Source: a virus. From it: a DNA stretch of 47,623 nucleotides. The position numbers and the translations under genes are program-made. Each line of letters opens with the position of its first letter. Position 1 is the first letter of the stretch. Shown here piece after piece: positions 6,938-14,899 of this stretch. Where the stretch lies: the IMG/VR virus record IMGVR_UViG_3300036791_000741, positions 1 to 47,623 of that record. The stretch is one strand, 5' to 3'. Below the pieces are notes generated by a model that was given only the letters and a program-made list of their open reading frames with translations, was not told where the DNA came from and did no database searches.

Positions 6938-7099
6938 ATGAGCGATCTGGAATATCGCCCCCATCGCTGGGTTGAGTGCGATTTTTGTCGTGGTCGCGGT
7001 TTGGTGGGGCACCCTGATGGAGACCCCGTTGTCTGTGATGGGTGCGACGGAGAAGGTGGTTTTTGGGTCCAGCCTGCTAAGGCGGATACCAAATCATGA
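6938..7099 (+). CDS. Small DnaJ-like zinc-finger protein
   Basis: 53 residues from ATG 6938 with RBS GGAGGGATC. It contains CDFCRGRG and CDGCDGEG, two CxxCxGxG motifs as in the DnaJ zinc-binding domain. In isolation such pairs bind one zinc ion. ATGA overlap couples it to the large terminase. Role unknown. Confidence 0.75.
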   Translation: MSDLEYRPHRWVECDFCRGRGLVGHPDGDPVVCDGCDGEGGFWVQPAKADTKS

Positions 7100-8592
7100 G
7101 CGGACAGTTTACGCTGCGCGCCGGCACCAAGGTCACCGAATTTTGCCTCGGTAACGGGTTCTTCGACATCATCCAGGGCCCGCTGGGCTCCGGCAAGACG
7201 CAGGCGGTGGTCGCCCGCGTCATGCGCCACATCCAGGAGCAGAAGGTCTCGCGCATCACCGGCCGGCGGATGAGCCGGTGGGGCATCGTGCGCAACACCT
7301 ATCCCGAGCTGCGCAACACCACCATCAAGACCTGGCTGGAGCCGACCCTGGTTCCCGAAGAAATCTATGGCCGGCTGAACTGGTCGCCGCCGCCGACCCA
7401 TCGCCTGCGCTTCGGCGACGTCGATGCCGAGGTGATCTTCCTCGCTCTCGACAAGCCCGACGACTACAACAAGCTGCGCTCGTTCGAGTTCACCGGCATT
7501 GCCTGGAACGAGCTGTCGTTCATTCCCAAGCCGCTGATCGACGAGGCGACCGGACGCCTGCGCTATCCCGGCCGCGCCCATGGCGGCTCCGAATGGCACG
7601 GCATGATCGCCGATACCAACGCTCCCGACGAGGATCACTGGCTCGCCATCATGACCGGCCAGGTGCCGATGCCGCCCGACCTCTCCGAGGACGAGCAGCG
7701 CGAGTACGAATGGCCCGAGGGGTGGAATTTCTTCTGCCAGCCGCCGGCCGTCCTCGAGGACCGCGACGCCCGCGGCCAGATCGTCGGCTACAACGTCAAC
7801 CCGGGCGCCGAGAACCTGGAGAACCTGCGGTCGAACTATTATCCGCAGTCGCTCAAGTCGAAATCGAAGCCGTGGATCGACTCGCGGCTGCGCAACGTCG
7901 TCGCCCTGGTGGTCGACGGCTCGCCGGTGTGGCCGCAGTTCTCGGTCGACAGCCATGTCGCCGCCGGGCCGCTGCGCCCGGTGCCGACGTGGCCGATCGT
8001 CGTCGGCCTCGACTTCGGCCGCCAGCCGGCGGCGATCTTCATGCAGATGATCGGCGAGCGGGTGTTCGTGCAATACGAGCTGCTCGGCTACAACGAGGGC
8101 GCCGTCACCTTCGCCCCCAAGGTCAAGCGTTTCCTGGAAACCCACTACGCCGGCATGGAAGTGAAGCTGTTCGGCGATCCCAAGGGCCAGGACGGCGGCC
8201 AGGTCGACGAGCGTACCGCTTACGACGTGTTCGCGGCCCACGGCATGACGGTGACGCCGTCGGGGCCGATGAACCCCAAGAAGATGATCGCGATCCGGGT
8301 CGACGCGGTCACTCATCTGCTGATGCGGATGTACGACGGTCGGCCGTGCTTCGTGCTCAGCCCGTTGTGCCGGACCCTCAAGCTGGCGATGGCCGGCCGC
8401 TATCACCTGGTGCGCGAGGAAGACGGCGAGCTGCGTCCCAACAAGGACAAATATTCGCATCCGTCCGACGCCCTGCAGTATGGCGTGCTCGGCGTCGGTG
8501 AGGGCGCCCGCATGATCGGGCTCACGTCGGCACTGACGGCAAAGCCGGCCCAGGTCTACCGCAAGCGCTCGCTGCGCAGGATTGCAGGATGA
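7096..8592 (+). CDS. Terminase large subunit
   Basis: 498 residues. The packaging motor: N-terminal ATPase with Walker A GPLGSGKT (residues 28-35), a coupling/Walker-B-like stretch (FTGIAWNELSF), then a C-terminal RNase H-like nuclease (VVGLDFGRQPAA, KLFGDPKGQDGG, KYSHPSDALQY). ATP hydrolysis drives DNA into the prohead and the nuclease cuts concatemers. Length and order fit podoviral terminases. It starts at ATG 7096 overlapping the previous stop and is followed by another ATGA-coupled gene. Confidence 0.93.
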   Translation: MSGQFTLRAGTKVTEFCLGNGFFDIIQGPLGSGKTQAVVARVMRHIQEQKVSRITGRRMSRWGIVRNTYPELRNTTIKTWLEPTLVPEEIYGRLNWSPPPTHRLRFGDVDAEVIFLALDKPDDYNKLRSFEFTGIAWNELSFIPKPLIDEATGRLRYPGRAHGGSEWHGMIADTNAPDEDHWLAIMTGQVPMPPDLSEDEQREYEWPEGWNFFCQPPAVLEDRDARGQIVGYNVNPGAENLENLRSNYYPQSLKSKSKPWIDSRLRNVVALVVDGSPVWPQFSVDSHVAAGPLRPVPTWPIVVGLDFGRQPAAIFMQMIGERVFVQYELLGYNEGAVTFAPKVKRFLETHYAGMEVKLFGDPKGQDGGQVDERTAYDVFAAHGMTVTPSGPMNPKKMIAIRVDAVTHLLMRMYDGRPCFVLSPLCRTLKLAMAGRYHLVREEDGELRPNKDKYSHPSDALQYGVLGVGEGARMIGLTSALTAKPAQVYRKRSLRRIAG

Positions 8593-8792
8593 GTGATCGG
8601 GAAGAAATCGTTCACCTGCTGTCGGTGGCGCGTCTGACGATTGGGATTGCAGCAGAGAAACCTCACATTATGACCAAAGATGACTTTGAGCGCCTGTATG
8701 ACAACTTGTGTCGCCTGAGTGAATTGCTGGACCTTCCAACCGTGCAAGAGGCACAGGCCGGTGCTCTTTATGGGCCGCCCGCTGCTGACTGA
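8589..8792 (+). CDS. Small hypothetical protein
   Basis: 67 residues (MSDREEIVHLLSVARLTIGI), helical, coupled to the terminase by ATGA. It overlaps the next gene by 23 bp. No family recognised. Confidence 0.65.
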   Translation: MSDREEIVHLLSVARLTIGIAAEKPHIMTKDDFERLYDNLCRLSELLDLPTVQEAQAGALYGPPAAD

Positions 8793-9246
8793 TGTGATCG
8801 GCGCGCCGACGCGCTGGCTCGTCGTGTTCGACCGCGAAGCGTCGTCATGGTGGGCGAGCCTCGTCGCGTTCGGCCATTACAAGCACGCCCGCGCCATCGG
8901 CTACGTCCATGAGGCCGACGCCTGGCTGTTCTACGACGTCCAGTTCGCCGGCACGATCCTGCAGATCGCCCGCGGCGACGGCGCCCGGCGGTTGATGGCG
9001 GAATGGGCGGCCGGCGCCGACGTGCTGGCGATTTCTTCCCTCCCCCCGAAAGGGGGAGGGTGGTGGCGTCCCCTGCTGTGCACCACCGCGATCGCCCACC
9101 TCATCGGCCTACCCGGTGCTTTGCGGCCCGACGCGCTGTACCGGCAATGTCTCGCCCACGGAGCTGTTCCTGTGGGAGACGCGCGCCATGGCCCTGTTCA
9201 CAGTCTCGATCACCGACCCCGGGACGTTCCCGTCGAAAGCCGCTGA
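8770..9246 (+). CDS. Hypothetical protein of the packaging/head region
   Basis: 158 residues from ATG 8770. The body (WLVVFDREASSWWASLVAFG, HKARAI-like YKHARAIGYVHEADAWLFYD, VAHLIGL-like IAHLIGLPGALRPDALYRQC) resembles a small conserved protein next to podoviral connector genes, with a papain-like flavour (W, C and H positions) that I cannot confirm. A G/C-rich hairpin (9039-9061) encoding LPPKGGG is embedded in frame between two conserved-looking blocks, so it may be an insertion. The last about 20 residues overlap the next gene. Confidence 0.6.
   Translation: MGRPLLTDVIGAPTRWLVVFDREASSWWASLVAFGHYKHARAIGYVHEADAWLFYDVQFAGTILQIARGDGARRLMAEWAAGADVLAISSLPPKGGGWWRPLLCTTAIAHLIGLPGALRPDALYRQCLAHGAVPVGDARHGPVHSLDHRPRDVPVESR
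9039..9061. repeat. Rhizobial-type G/C hairpin element
   Basis: CCCTCCCCC-CGAAA-GGGGGAGGG: a perfect 9-bp stem with a 5-nt loop. Near-identical short elements are abundant between genes in Bradyrhizobium-like genomes. Here it sits inside an open reading frame, adding a GGG-rich loop to the protein. Confidence 0.7.
9112..9124 (+). repeat. CCCGGTGCTTTGC motif, copy 2
   Basis: Exact copy, inside the 8770-9246 gene and 63 bp before the start at 9188. Here the ends pair as CCG/CGG around GTGCTTTG. Confidence 0.6.
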
Positions 9247-9406
9247 AGTCGCCTACATCCACCGCTGCCTCAATGAGGTGATCAAGGAGACCGGCCGCGG
9301 CAACGGCAATGTCCTCAGCGGCACCATCCTCAGCTACAACAACGCCGGCGTGGCCAACTCCGCGCTCGGCAGTTGGACCTACAGCGGCACCGCCACGAGG
9401 CCCTGA
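9188..9406 (+). CDS. Small hypothetical protein
   Basis: 72 residues (MALFTVSITDPGTFPSKAAE). Ends with GTILSYNNAGVANSALGSWT, a beta-rich pattern. It overlaps the previous gene by 59 bp in another frame. Possibly a minor virion protein; no family recognised. Confidence 0.6.
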   Translation: MALFTVSITDPGTFPSKAAEVAYIHRCLNEVIKETGRGNGNVLSGTILSYNNAGVANSALGSWTYSGTATRP

Positions 9407-9408
9407 TC

Positions 9409-9627
9409 ATGGGAGCCCCCAAGGCGCCGCCGCCGCAGCCCGACCCGATGCTCGACCAGCTGATGCAGACGGCGGGGCAGCAGCAGCAGGTCGCGATGCA
9501 GAGTGAGGCCGCCGGCGACACCGCCTCGCTGATGGCGCGCTACGGCGCCCGCCTCGCGCTCGGCAGCGCCGGCAGCTTCGGCCGCGCTCCTGCGATGGCC
9601 GGCTTCGGTGCAACGAGGCCAGCATGA
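9409..9627 (+). CDS. Small Pro/Gln-rich protein before the portal
   Basis: 72 residues from ATG 9409 (MGAPKAPPPQPDPMLDQLMQ then TAGQQQQVAMQSEAAGD). Low-complexity N-terminus and helical centre. ATGA-coupled to the portal gene. In podoviral modules, small proteins here are often virion-associated; unproven. Confidence 0.6.
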   Translation: MGAPKAPPPQPDPMLDQLMQTAGQQQQVAMQSEAAGDTASLMARYGARLALGSAGSFGRAPAMAGFGATRPA

Positions 9628-11231
9628 ACGCCCTCGTCGACCCGATCGCGTTCGCTCGCGACAATCCGCTGGAGGAGGAGTCGCTCTCCAAGCTCGCCGC
9701 GGCGCGCACCTGGAAATCGTATTTCGAGCTCGACCTGCGCGAGATGTATTTTTTGACCGCGCCGCACCGGCAGCGGCAGATTTCTTCGATGACGGCGCCC
9801 GGCACCATCCGCTGGATGGACTATCCCGAGCTGAACACCTCGCTGGGCTTCGACTTGTGCGGCGAGTTCGTCACCGAGATCGTCAACACCTTCATGCCGG
9901 AGGCGCAGCCGTGGTGCCAGCGCTCGAAAGGCATGTTCGTGCCGCCGGAGGTGTGGGAACAGGTCGCCGACCAGGTGCGCACCGACGACCTGGCGATCTT
10001 CGCCGCGATCCAGGCGTCGAATTTCTATTCCGAGCTGCCGAAATCCTACAATCCCGACCTCGCTTGCGGCCTCACCGGCATGTGGATCGACGTCCGCGCC
10101 TCCGCGGTGATGTGCCAGGCGCTGCCGATCCGCGAATTGGAGGTCAATCTCGGGCCCTATGGCGAGATCGACGACCGTTTTGCGGTCCGCTGGCCCTACA
10201 AGCCGCATGTTCGCAGCCTGCTCGGCGAAGAGGTGTGGGACAAGGTCCCTGCCGAGCACAGACGCTCGATCGAAGGGGGCAAACCCAACCAACGCACCGG
10301 CGTGGTGTGGGGATTTTGGCGCGATTGGCAGGATTTGGGCGACGAGGTGTGGCAGCACGTCGTGCTGGTCGACAATAAGCTCGTTCACAACGTCAAAATC
10401 CGCGGCGAGGGCTGTTGCCCGCTGGTCGTCACCCGGTTCGACCCGTCTTCGGACTGGCCGATGGGGCTCGGCCCGATGTTCAAGACGCTGCCCGACCTGC
10501 GCCAGGCCGACGAGCTGGTCGCCCGCAAGATCGAGGGCGTCGGCCGCGCCATCAACCCGCCGATCACCTATCCGAACGACGGTTTTGCGCAGGTCGAGCA
10601 AGGTATTGAGGACGGCTTCGCCTATCCGATCCGTCCGGGCTCCGAAGGCGCGGTGAAGCCGATTTATCCGGCGATCAACATGGAGCCGGCGATTTTTCAG
10701 CTCGAGGACATGGAGCACCGCATGCGGCGGCTGTTCTATATCGATTTTCCCGAGCAATCCGGTGACACCCCGCCGACGCTCGGCCAGTGGCTCGACCAGA
10801 TGGCGCGCGCTCAGCGCCGCATCGGCACCCCGGGCATGGCATTCTGGCGCGAGGGCCCGGCGGCCTACTTCACCCGCTACAAATACCTGATGGAGCGCGC
10901 CGGCGTGGTCAAACGCCTGCAGGGCAAGAATGGCGGCATGATCGCGACGACGCCGATGAACCCGGCGCAGCGTGCTGCCGAGCAGCAAGAGATCGCGACG
11001 ATGCAGCAGTGCATCCAGATTTGCGGCCAGGCGTTCCCCGAAGAGTTCAAGATGACGGTCGATGGCGGCGCGTCGATCAAGGCGATCGTCGACAAGATGC
11101 GCGTCAAGCTGCTCAAGTTTCGGCCTGACGATCACGTCCAGGCGGCGGTGCAAGGTATCGCGCAGTTGCTCAAGGGCCAGGTGCCCGGCGGCACCGCGCC
11201 GCAAGCTCCCGGCCAGTCGCCGCAGCCATGA
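9624..11231 (+). CDS. Portal (head-tail connector) protein, podoviral type
   Basis: 535 residues, the usual size for T7-type connectors, which form the dodecameric ring at one capsid vertex for DNA entry and tail attachment. Typical early sequence: AAARTWKSYFELDLREMYFL, RQISSMTAPGTIRWMDYPEL and FVTEIVNTFMPEAQPW. It starts at ATG 9624 overlapping the previous stop and is followed by an ATGA-coupled gene, then scaffold and capsid, as expected for the head module. Confidence 0.9.
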   Translation: MNALVDPIAFARDNPLEEESLSKLAAARTWKSYFELDLREMYFLTAPHRQRQISSMTAPGTIRWMDYPELNTSLGFDLCGEFVTEIVNTFMPEAQPWCQRSKGMFVPPEVWEQVADQVRTDDLAIFAAIQASNFYSELPKSYNPDLACGLTGMWIDVRASAVMCQALPIRELEVNLGPYGEIDDRFAVRWPYKPHVRSLLGEEVWDKVPAEHRRSIEGGKPNQRTGVVWGFWRDWQDLGDEVWQHVVLVDNKLVHNVKIRGEGCCPLVVTRFDPSSDWPMGLGPMFKTLPDLRQADELVARKIEGVGRAINPPITYPNDGFAQVEQGIEDGFAYPIRPGSEGAVKPIYPAINMEPAIFQLEDMEHRMRRLFYIDFPEQSGDTPPTLGQWLDQMARAQRRIGTPGMAFWREGPAAYFTRYKYLMERAGVVKRLQGKNGGMIATTPMNPAQRAAEQQEIATMQQCIQICGQAFPEEFKMTVDGGASIKAIVDKMRVKLLKFRPDDHVQAAVQGIAQLLKGQVPGGTAPQAPGQSPQP

Positions 11232-11596
11232 GTGGCATTTCAGAAGACGATCTCAAAAGCGCGATCGATCGCATCGGAATGAGCCCCGATGGTGAGCTTT
11301 TGTATCTGTGGCTGCAGCGTCGATTGACCCGCGTGCTGCAGACGACCGAACCCGGTGCTTTGCAGCAGGAAAATGGCCAACGCATTCTCGCGACCGAATT
11401 GATGGGTCACCTGTCGGCAGGGATCAACGAGGCTCATGGCGGAAGCCGCTCCGATCGCATCGTCACCTTCAAGCTCCCCGAGCGCGCCGCCGTCCGGCTC
11501 GGCGCCCGCGGCGCCATCCGGCGCGGCACCCTCCCCGGCGAGCGCGAGCCCGAGCCCGGGCACGACGGCAACCCCGGCCCCGGCGACACCGCCTGA
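11228..11596 (+). CDS. Hypothetical protein overlapping the scaffold gene
   Basis: 122 residues from ATG 11228 (ATGA overlap). The first 70 residues (MSGISEDDLKSAIDRIGMSP, LLYLWLQRRLTRVLQTTEPG) are a convincing helical protein. The last about 50 (RGAIRRGTLPGEREPEPGHD) overlap the scaffold gene's low-complexity N-terminus for 161 bp in another frame, so this tail may be unselected. Confidence 0.65.
   Translation: MSGISEDDLKSAIDRIGMSPDGELLYLWLQRRLTRVLQTTEPGALQQENGQRILATELMGHLSAGINEAHGGSRSDRIVTFKLPERAAVRLGARGAIRRGTLPGEREPEPGHDGNPGPGDTA
11351..11363 (+). repeat. CCCGGTGCTTTGC motif, copy 3
   Basis: Exact copy inside the 11228 gene, 72 bp upstream of the scaffold start. Confidence 0.6.
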
Positions 11597-12272
11597 GCGC
11601 GCCAGTTGGATACCGGAGAAGTTCTGGGACGCCGGCAAGGGTGAGACCAAAGGCACCGAGCTGCGCGCCGAGTTCGATCGCCTGACCGCGAGCGAAGCCG
11701 CCGAGGTGAGCCGCAAGGCGAGCGTTCCCACTGCCGACAAGTACGAACTCAAGCTACCGTCCGATTATCAGCTCCCCGCCGGCACGGAGTGGAGTTTCGA
11801 CACCGCCGACCCCGGCCTGATCACCGCGGCGCGCCAGTTCGCCAATGAGGCCGGCATGTCGCAAGAGGGCTTCCAGAAGCTGCTCGGCCTGTATGTCGCT
11901 TCGCGCGTCGGCGAGGACCAGAAGTTCGCCACCGCCAAGCAGGCGGAGGTCGCCAAGCTCGGCGTCAATGCGCCGACCCGGATCGACGCCGTCAAGACCT
12001 GGCTCGCTGCAATGACCGGCGACAAGGCGAAGTCGATGCTCGCAGTGCTCGACCACTCGCCGACGGCGGCGACGGTCGAGGCGTTCGAACAGCTGATGCG
12101 CGCCTTTTCCAGCCAGGGCGTGTCCGGCAGCCCCGGCGCCGCGCGCGATGCTTCGCACGGCCGCGAGCCGGCCAGGCTCAGCGATGCCGACTACGCCAAA
12201 CTGACCTTCGGCGAAAAAGAGCAATACGCCCGCCAATTTGACCAGTCGCGGTTTGCCAACGGCCGCGGATGA
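11436..12272 (+). CDS. Putative scaffolding protein
   Basis: 278 residues between portal and capsid, the classic scaffold position. Residues 1-50 are Ser/Pro/Ala low complexity; the centre and C-terminus are acidic and helical (SEAAEVSRKASVPTADKYEL, GMSQEGFQKLLGLYVASRVG, RLSDADYAKLTFGEKEQYAR). Such proteins assemble with the capsid protein and leave before packaging. The call is by position and composition. Confidence 0.75.
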   Translation: MAEAAPIASSPSSSPSAPPSGSAPAAPSGAAPSPASASPSPGTTATPAPATPPERASWIPEKFWDAGKGETKGTELRAEFDRLTASEAAEVSRKASVPTADKYELKLPSDYQLPAGTEWSFDTADPGLITAARQFANEAGMSQEGFQKLLGLYVASRVGEDQKFATAKQAEVAKLGVNAPTRIDAVKTWLAAMTGDKAKSMLAVLDHSPTAATVEAFEQLMRAFSSQGVSGSPGAARDASHGREPARLSDADYAKLTFGEKEQYARQFDQSRFANGRG

Positions 12273-12290
12273 TCTGAGGAGTAAAGATCG

Positions 12291-13250
12291 ATGCCCGTCT
12301 CCAACCTGATCACCGTGTCGGAATACGCCAAGTCGCTCGACAACACCGACGTCCGGCGTCCGCCGATTGAGATGTTCGCGGCATCGACCGATGTGTTCGA
12401 CGCGATGCCGTTCGAGGGCCTCAAAGGCTCGGTGTTTCAATTCTATCGCCAGGCGGTGCTGATGACGCCGGCGTTCCGCGCCATCAACGAGGCGTCGTCG
12501 TCCGGGCACAACTTCATCACGCCGCTGCAGGAAAGCACCGCGATCATCGATCACGACATCGATGTCGATCGCGCCATCATCGACCGTCACGGGCCGGAGC
12601 GGCGCACCTACGAGCAGCAGATGGGGATGACGTCGTTCGGTCAGCTGTGGGCGACCACCGTGATCTCGGGCGACCAGTCGATCAACCCGCGGGTGTTCAA
12701 CGGCATGCGGGTCCGTGCCACCAAGTACGGTCGCGACGTCCACAACACCGCCACCTCGGGCGGCGCCGCGCTGTCGCTGTCGAACCTCGACCAGACCATC
12801 AACCTCGTCAACAAGCCGACCCACATCATCGCGCCGTACCTGTCGCGCCCGCTGTGGATACAGCTCGCGCGCACCCAGTCGCTGTCGGGCTTCGTGATGC
12901 AGGAGTTCGACATCTCGGGCGCCAAGGGCGTTGGCGGCCTCAAGGCGAGCTACGCCGGGCTGCCGTTCTGTTGGGGCTACCCGAAGGACGATCACCCCTA
13001 CATGCTCGACTTCAACGAGGTCGCATCGGGCGGTGGCGCCGCGGTCACCGCGTCGCTCTACGTCGTGTCGTTCGGCGAGGGCCGCCTGCGCGGCCTGCAG
13101 CTGCGCCCGCTCGAAGTCCACGACATCGGTCTGCTGCAGGACGGCAAGACCTTCCGCACCCACATCAACTGGGACGTCGGCATGGTCGACGAACACAAGT
13201 ACTGCATGGCCCGGCTCGACAGCTGGACCAACGCGCCGATCGTGGCGTGA
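12291..13250 (+). CDS. Major capsid protein
   Basis: 319 residues, preceded by RBS GAGGAGTAAAGATCG. N-terminal MPVSNLITVSEYAKSLDN and the segment EMFAASTDVFDAMPFEGLKG resemble the gp7-type major capsid proteins of podovirus-like phages; the body (ISGDQSINPRVFNGMRVRAT, FDISGAKGVGGL, HINWDVGMVDEHKYCMARLD) is beta-rich, ending in the usual domain of an HK97-fold subunit. It follows the scaffold and precedes a decoration-like protein. Confidence 0.87.
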   Translation: MPVSNLITVSEYAKSLDNTDVRRPPIEMFAASTDVFDAMPFEGLKGSVFQFYRQAVLMTPAFRAINEASSSGHNFITPLQESTAIIDHDIDVDRAIIDRHGPERRTYEQQMGMTSFGQLWATTVISGDQSINPRVFNGMRVRATKYGRDVHNTATSGGAALSLSNLDQTINLVNKPTHIIAPYLSRPLWIQLARTQSLSGFVMQEFDISGAKGVGGLKASYAGLPFCWGYPKDDHPYMLDFNEVASGGGAAVTASLYVVSFGEGRLRGLQLRPLEVHDIGLLQDGKTFRTHINWDVGMVDEHKYCMARLDSWTNAPIVA

Positions 13251-13279
13251 GCGCCGCGGCCTGAACGGGGACAACGACA

Positions 13280-13756
13280 ATGGCTCTACAAGACCGCACT
13301 TATCATCGCGACATCAACCTGCAGGTCGGTGATGGCGCCGCGCCGCTCGCCGCATCGGGCTTCGCCCAGGTCGGTGGCGTCACCGGCGTCGTCGACCTCG
13401 GCGGCAACCAGGGCACCAACCCGAAGCAACAGGCGCGCTTCGACGGCGTGATGCTGGTCGACATCAGCGCGCTCAACCTCGGCGCCGGCTTCGCCTACGG
13501 GTTCAAGGTGGTCGGCTCCAACGATCCCGCCCTGGCCAGCGGCAACGCCGTGCTCGGCGCCGCCGATGTCGGCGCCGGCGCCACGCTGCCGATCCCGGGT
13601 GGCGGCACCAGCCCTGCCGCCCCGGGCTCGATCGAGATTTTCTTCACCACCAACCAGCTGGGCGTTCTCTACGAGTTTATCGGGCTCTACGTCGTCCTCA
13701 CCGGCGCCGGCTCGGCGACCTTCAGGGCCTTTGTCTGCACGCTTCCGAGGACCTGA
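13280..13756 (+). CDS. Putative capsid decoration or minor head protein
   Basis: 158 residues, beta-rich and Gly/Ala-rich (DRTYHRDINLQVGDGAAPLA, FDGVMLVDISALNLGAGFAY, SIEIFFTTNQLGVLYEFIGL). Similar Bbp16-like proteins lie directly after the capsid gene in related phages and sit on the capsid surface. The stop overlaps the next ATG (TGATG). Confidence 0.65.
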   Translation: MALQDRTYHRDINLQVGDGAAPLAASGFAQVGGVTGVVDLGGNQGTNPKQQARFDGVMLVDISALNLGAGFAYGFKVVGSNDPALASGNAVLGAADVGAGATLPIPGGGTSPAAPGSIEIFFTTNQLGVLYEFIGLYVVLTGAGSATFRAFVCTLPRT

Positions 13757-14193
13757 TGTACACCGAGCACGACATCAAGCCGAATGGCATGGTCGAAATC
13801 TGGGACCTCGGCCCGGTGCGACCGATCGCTCCCGAGGCGCCGATCGAGCCGAAGAAGACCGGGCGCAGCGCCGACGATGCCGTGGCGATGCAGAACTACG
13901 AGGACGCGCTCACCGACTACAAACGCGACCTCGCGCGCTACGCCAAGGACAAACGCGAGTTCGACGACCACCGTCTCAATGTCGCCGGCCCGATCAAGGA
14001 TGAGTGCTGGCCGCACGAAGGAAATCACCGGATCGAGGTCCAGTCGGAGCGCTGGGCCAAGACGCTGCCGCCAGGCATGAAGCCGGGCCGGGCGCATATC
14101 GAGGCCGAGCTGGTTGCGGCCAAACGCGCCGAGGAGACGGCGAAGATCAAGGAGCGCGATCCGCACATGGGCAAGGGCAAGGTCGACGCATGA
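13756..14193 (+). CDS. Hypothetical charged protein of the head module
   Basis: 145 residues, highly charged with long helices (DDAVAMQNYEDALTDYKRDL then ARYAKDKREFDDHRLN) and a Pro-rich start (VRPIAPEAPIEPKK). TGATG coupling to the previous gene. Likely a virion assembly or structural accessory protein; unknown family. Confidence 0.65.
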   Translation: MYTEHDIKPNGMVEIWDLGPVRPIAPEAPIEPKKTGRSADDAVAMQNYEDALTDYKRDLARYAKDKREFDDHRLNVAGPIKDECWPHEGNHRIEVQSERWAKTLPPGMKPGRAHIEAELVAAKRAEETAKIKERDPHMGKGKVDA

Positions 14194-14241
14194 AGCGTCG
14201 CGGCCTACGCCGTGGGTTCATCACGCTGAAGTTTTGACGGC

Positions 14242-14261
14242 CACGTTTCACGTGAAATGTG
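14242..14261. promoter_or_regulatory. parS-like palindrome
   Basis: The 12-bp core TTTCACGTGAAA (14246-14257) equals the core of the bacterial ParB-binding site parS (consensus TGTTTCACGTGAAACA; this site matches 13 of 16). The dyad extends outward with CAC/GTG arms and one mismatch. It lies in the 127-bp gap between 14193 and 14321. No ParB gene is visible in the window, so host ParB would be the candidate binder. Confidence 0.5.
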
Positions 14262-14320
14262 GGTTTCCTCCCTGGACTGGCCGCGGCGGCGTTGTCGCGG
14301 CAATTTTTTAGGAGGTCGAC

Positions 14321-14896
14321 GTGCCCACGACTGTGTATGCGCCGCTGCAGCCGGCCTCGGGTCTTGCCCGCGCCGTCACCCCGCCGAGCGGCAACGTCTA
14401 TACCCTCAACGGCGAGGGCGTGGTCGTCTCGGCCGATGTCGATACTCCGTGGTTCTTGAGCCAGGGCTTTGTGGCGGCACCGACTGCGGCGCTCTATATG
14501 CCGTTCGATGTTGCCCGCGGGATGGCCCGGCAAGTCACCAATCCCAACACCGGCAACAGCTACATCTTCAACAGCGCCGGCTTCACCATCACCGCCATTG
14601 TCGCCGCCGACCTGCCGTGGTTTCTCAATCAGGGCTACACCAAGGTTCCGGCCGGTACTGTCCTGGCCGCGCCGCCGGGGCCGAGCCAAGCCCTTCCGGG
14701 CGTCATCACCAATCCAGCCACCGGCAATTCCTACGTCGTCAATGGCCGCGGCTTTGTTGTCGCTCAAGCCGCCGATATGGGCTGGCTCACAGGCCAGGGC
14801 TTCTCGCCAGTCCTCGCCGGCACCCTCCTCGAGGCCGATGAGGAGCCCAAGGCTGACGACGAGCCGCAAACGCAAAAGGCGAAGAGAAAGACGTGA
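14321..14896 (+). CDS. Repeat-bearing virion surface protein
   Basis: 191 residues with three about 55-residue repeats. Each has the core N-P-x-(T/S)-G-N-(S/V)-Y-x-(F/V/L)-N, a Gly turn, then AD-x-x-W-(F/L)-x-x-QG-(F/Y). RBS TTAGGAGGTCGAC precedes the ATG at 14321. The end is acidic/basic low complexity (EADEEPKADDEPQTQKAKRK). The next gene opens with the same three-repeat block, so one arose from the other. Probably a capsid or tail decoration; role inferred from context. Confidence 0.7.
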   Translation: MPTTVYAPLQPASGLARAVTPPSGNVYTLNGEGVVVSADVDTPWFLSQGFVAAPTAALYMPFDVARGMARQVTNPNTGNSYIFNSAGFTITAIVAADLPWFLNQGYTKVPAGTVLAAPPGPSQALPGVITNPATGNSYVVNGRGFVVAQAADMGWLTGQGFSPVLAGTLLEADEEPKADDEPQTQKAKRKT

Positions 14897-14899
14897 TCC

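Noticed and set aside
6268-8460. 730-codon minus-strand frame opposite the large terminase
   Set aside because: Shadow of high-GC coding sequence; the plus frame has clear terminase motifs. Similar long minus frames at 9540-11204, 11754-13280, 21067-23586 and 26342-29266 were rejected for the same reason.
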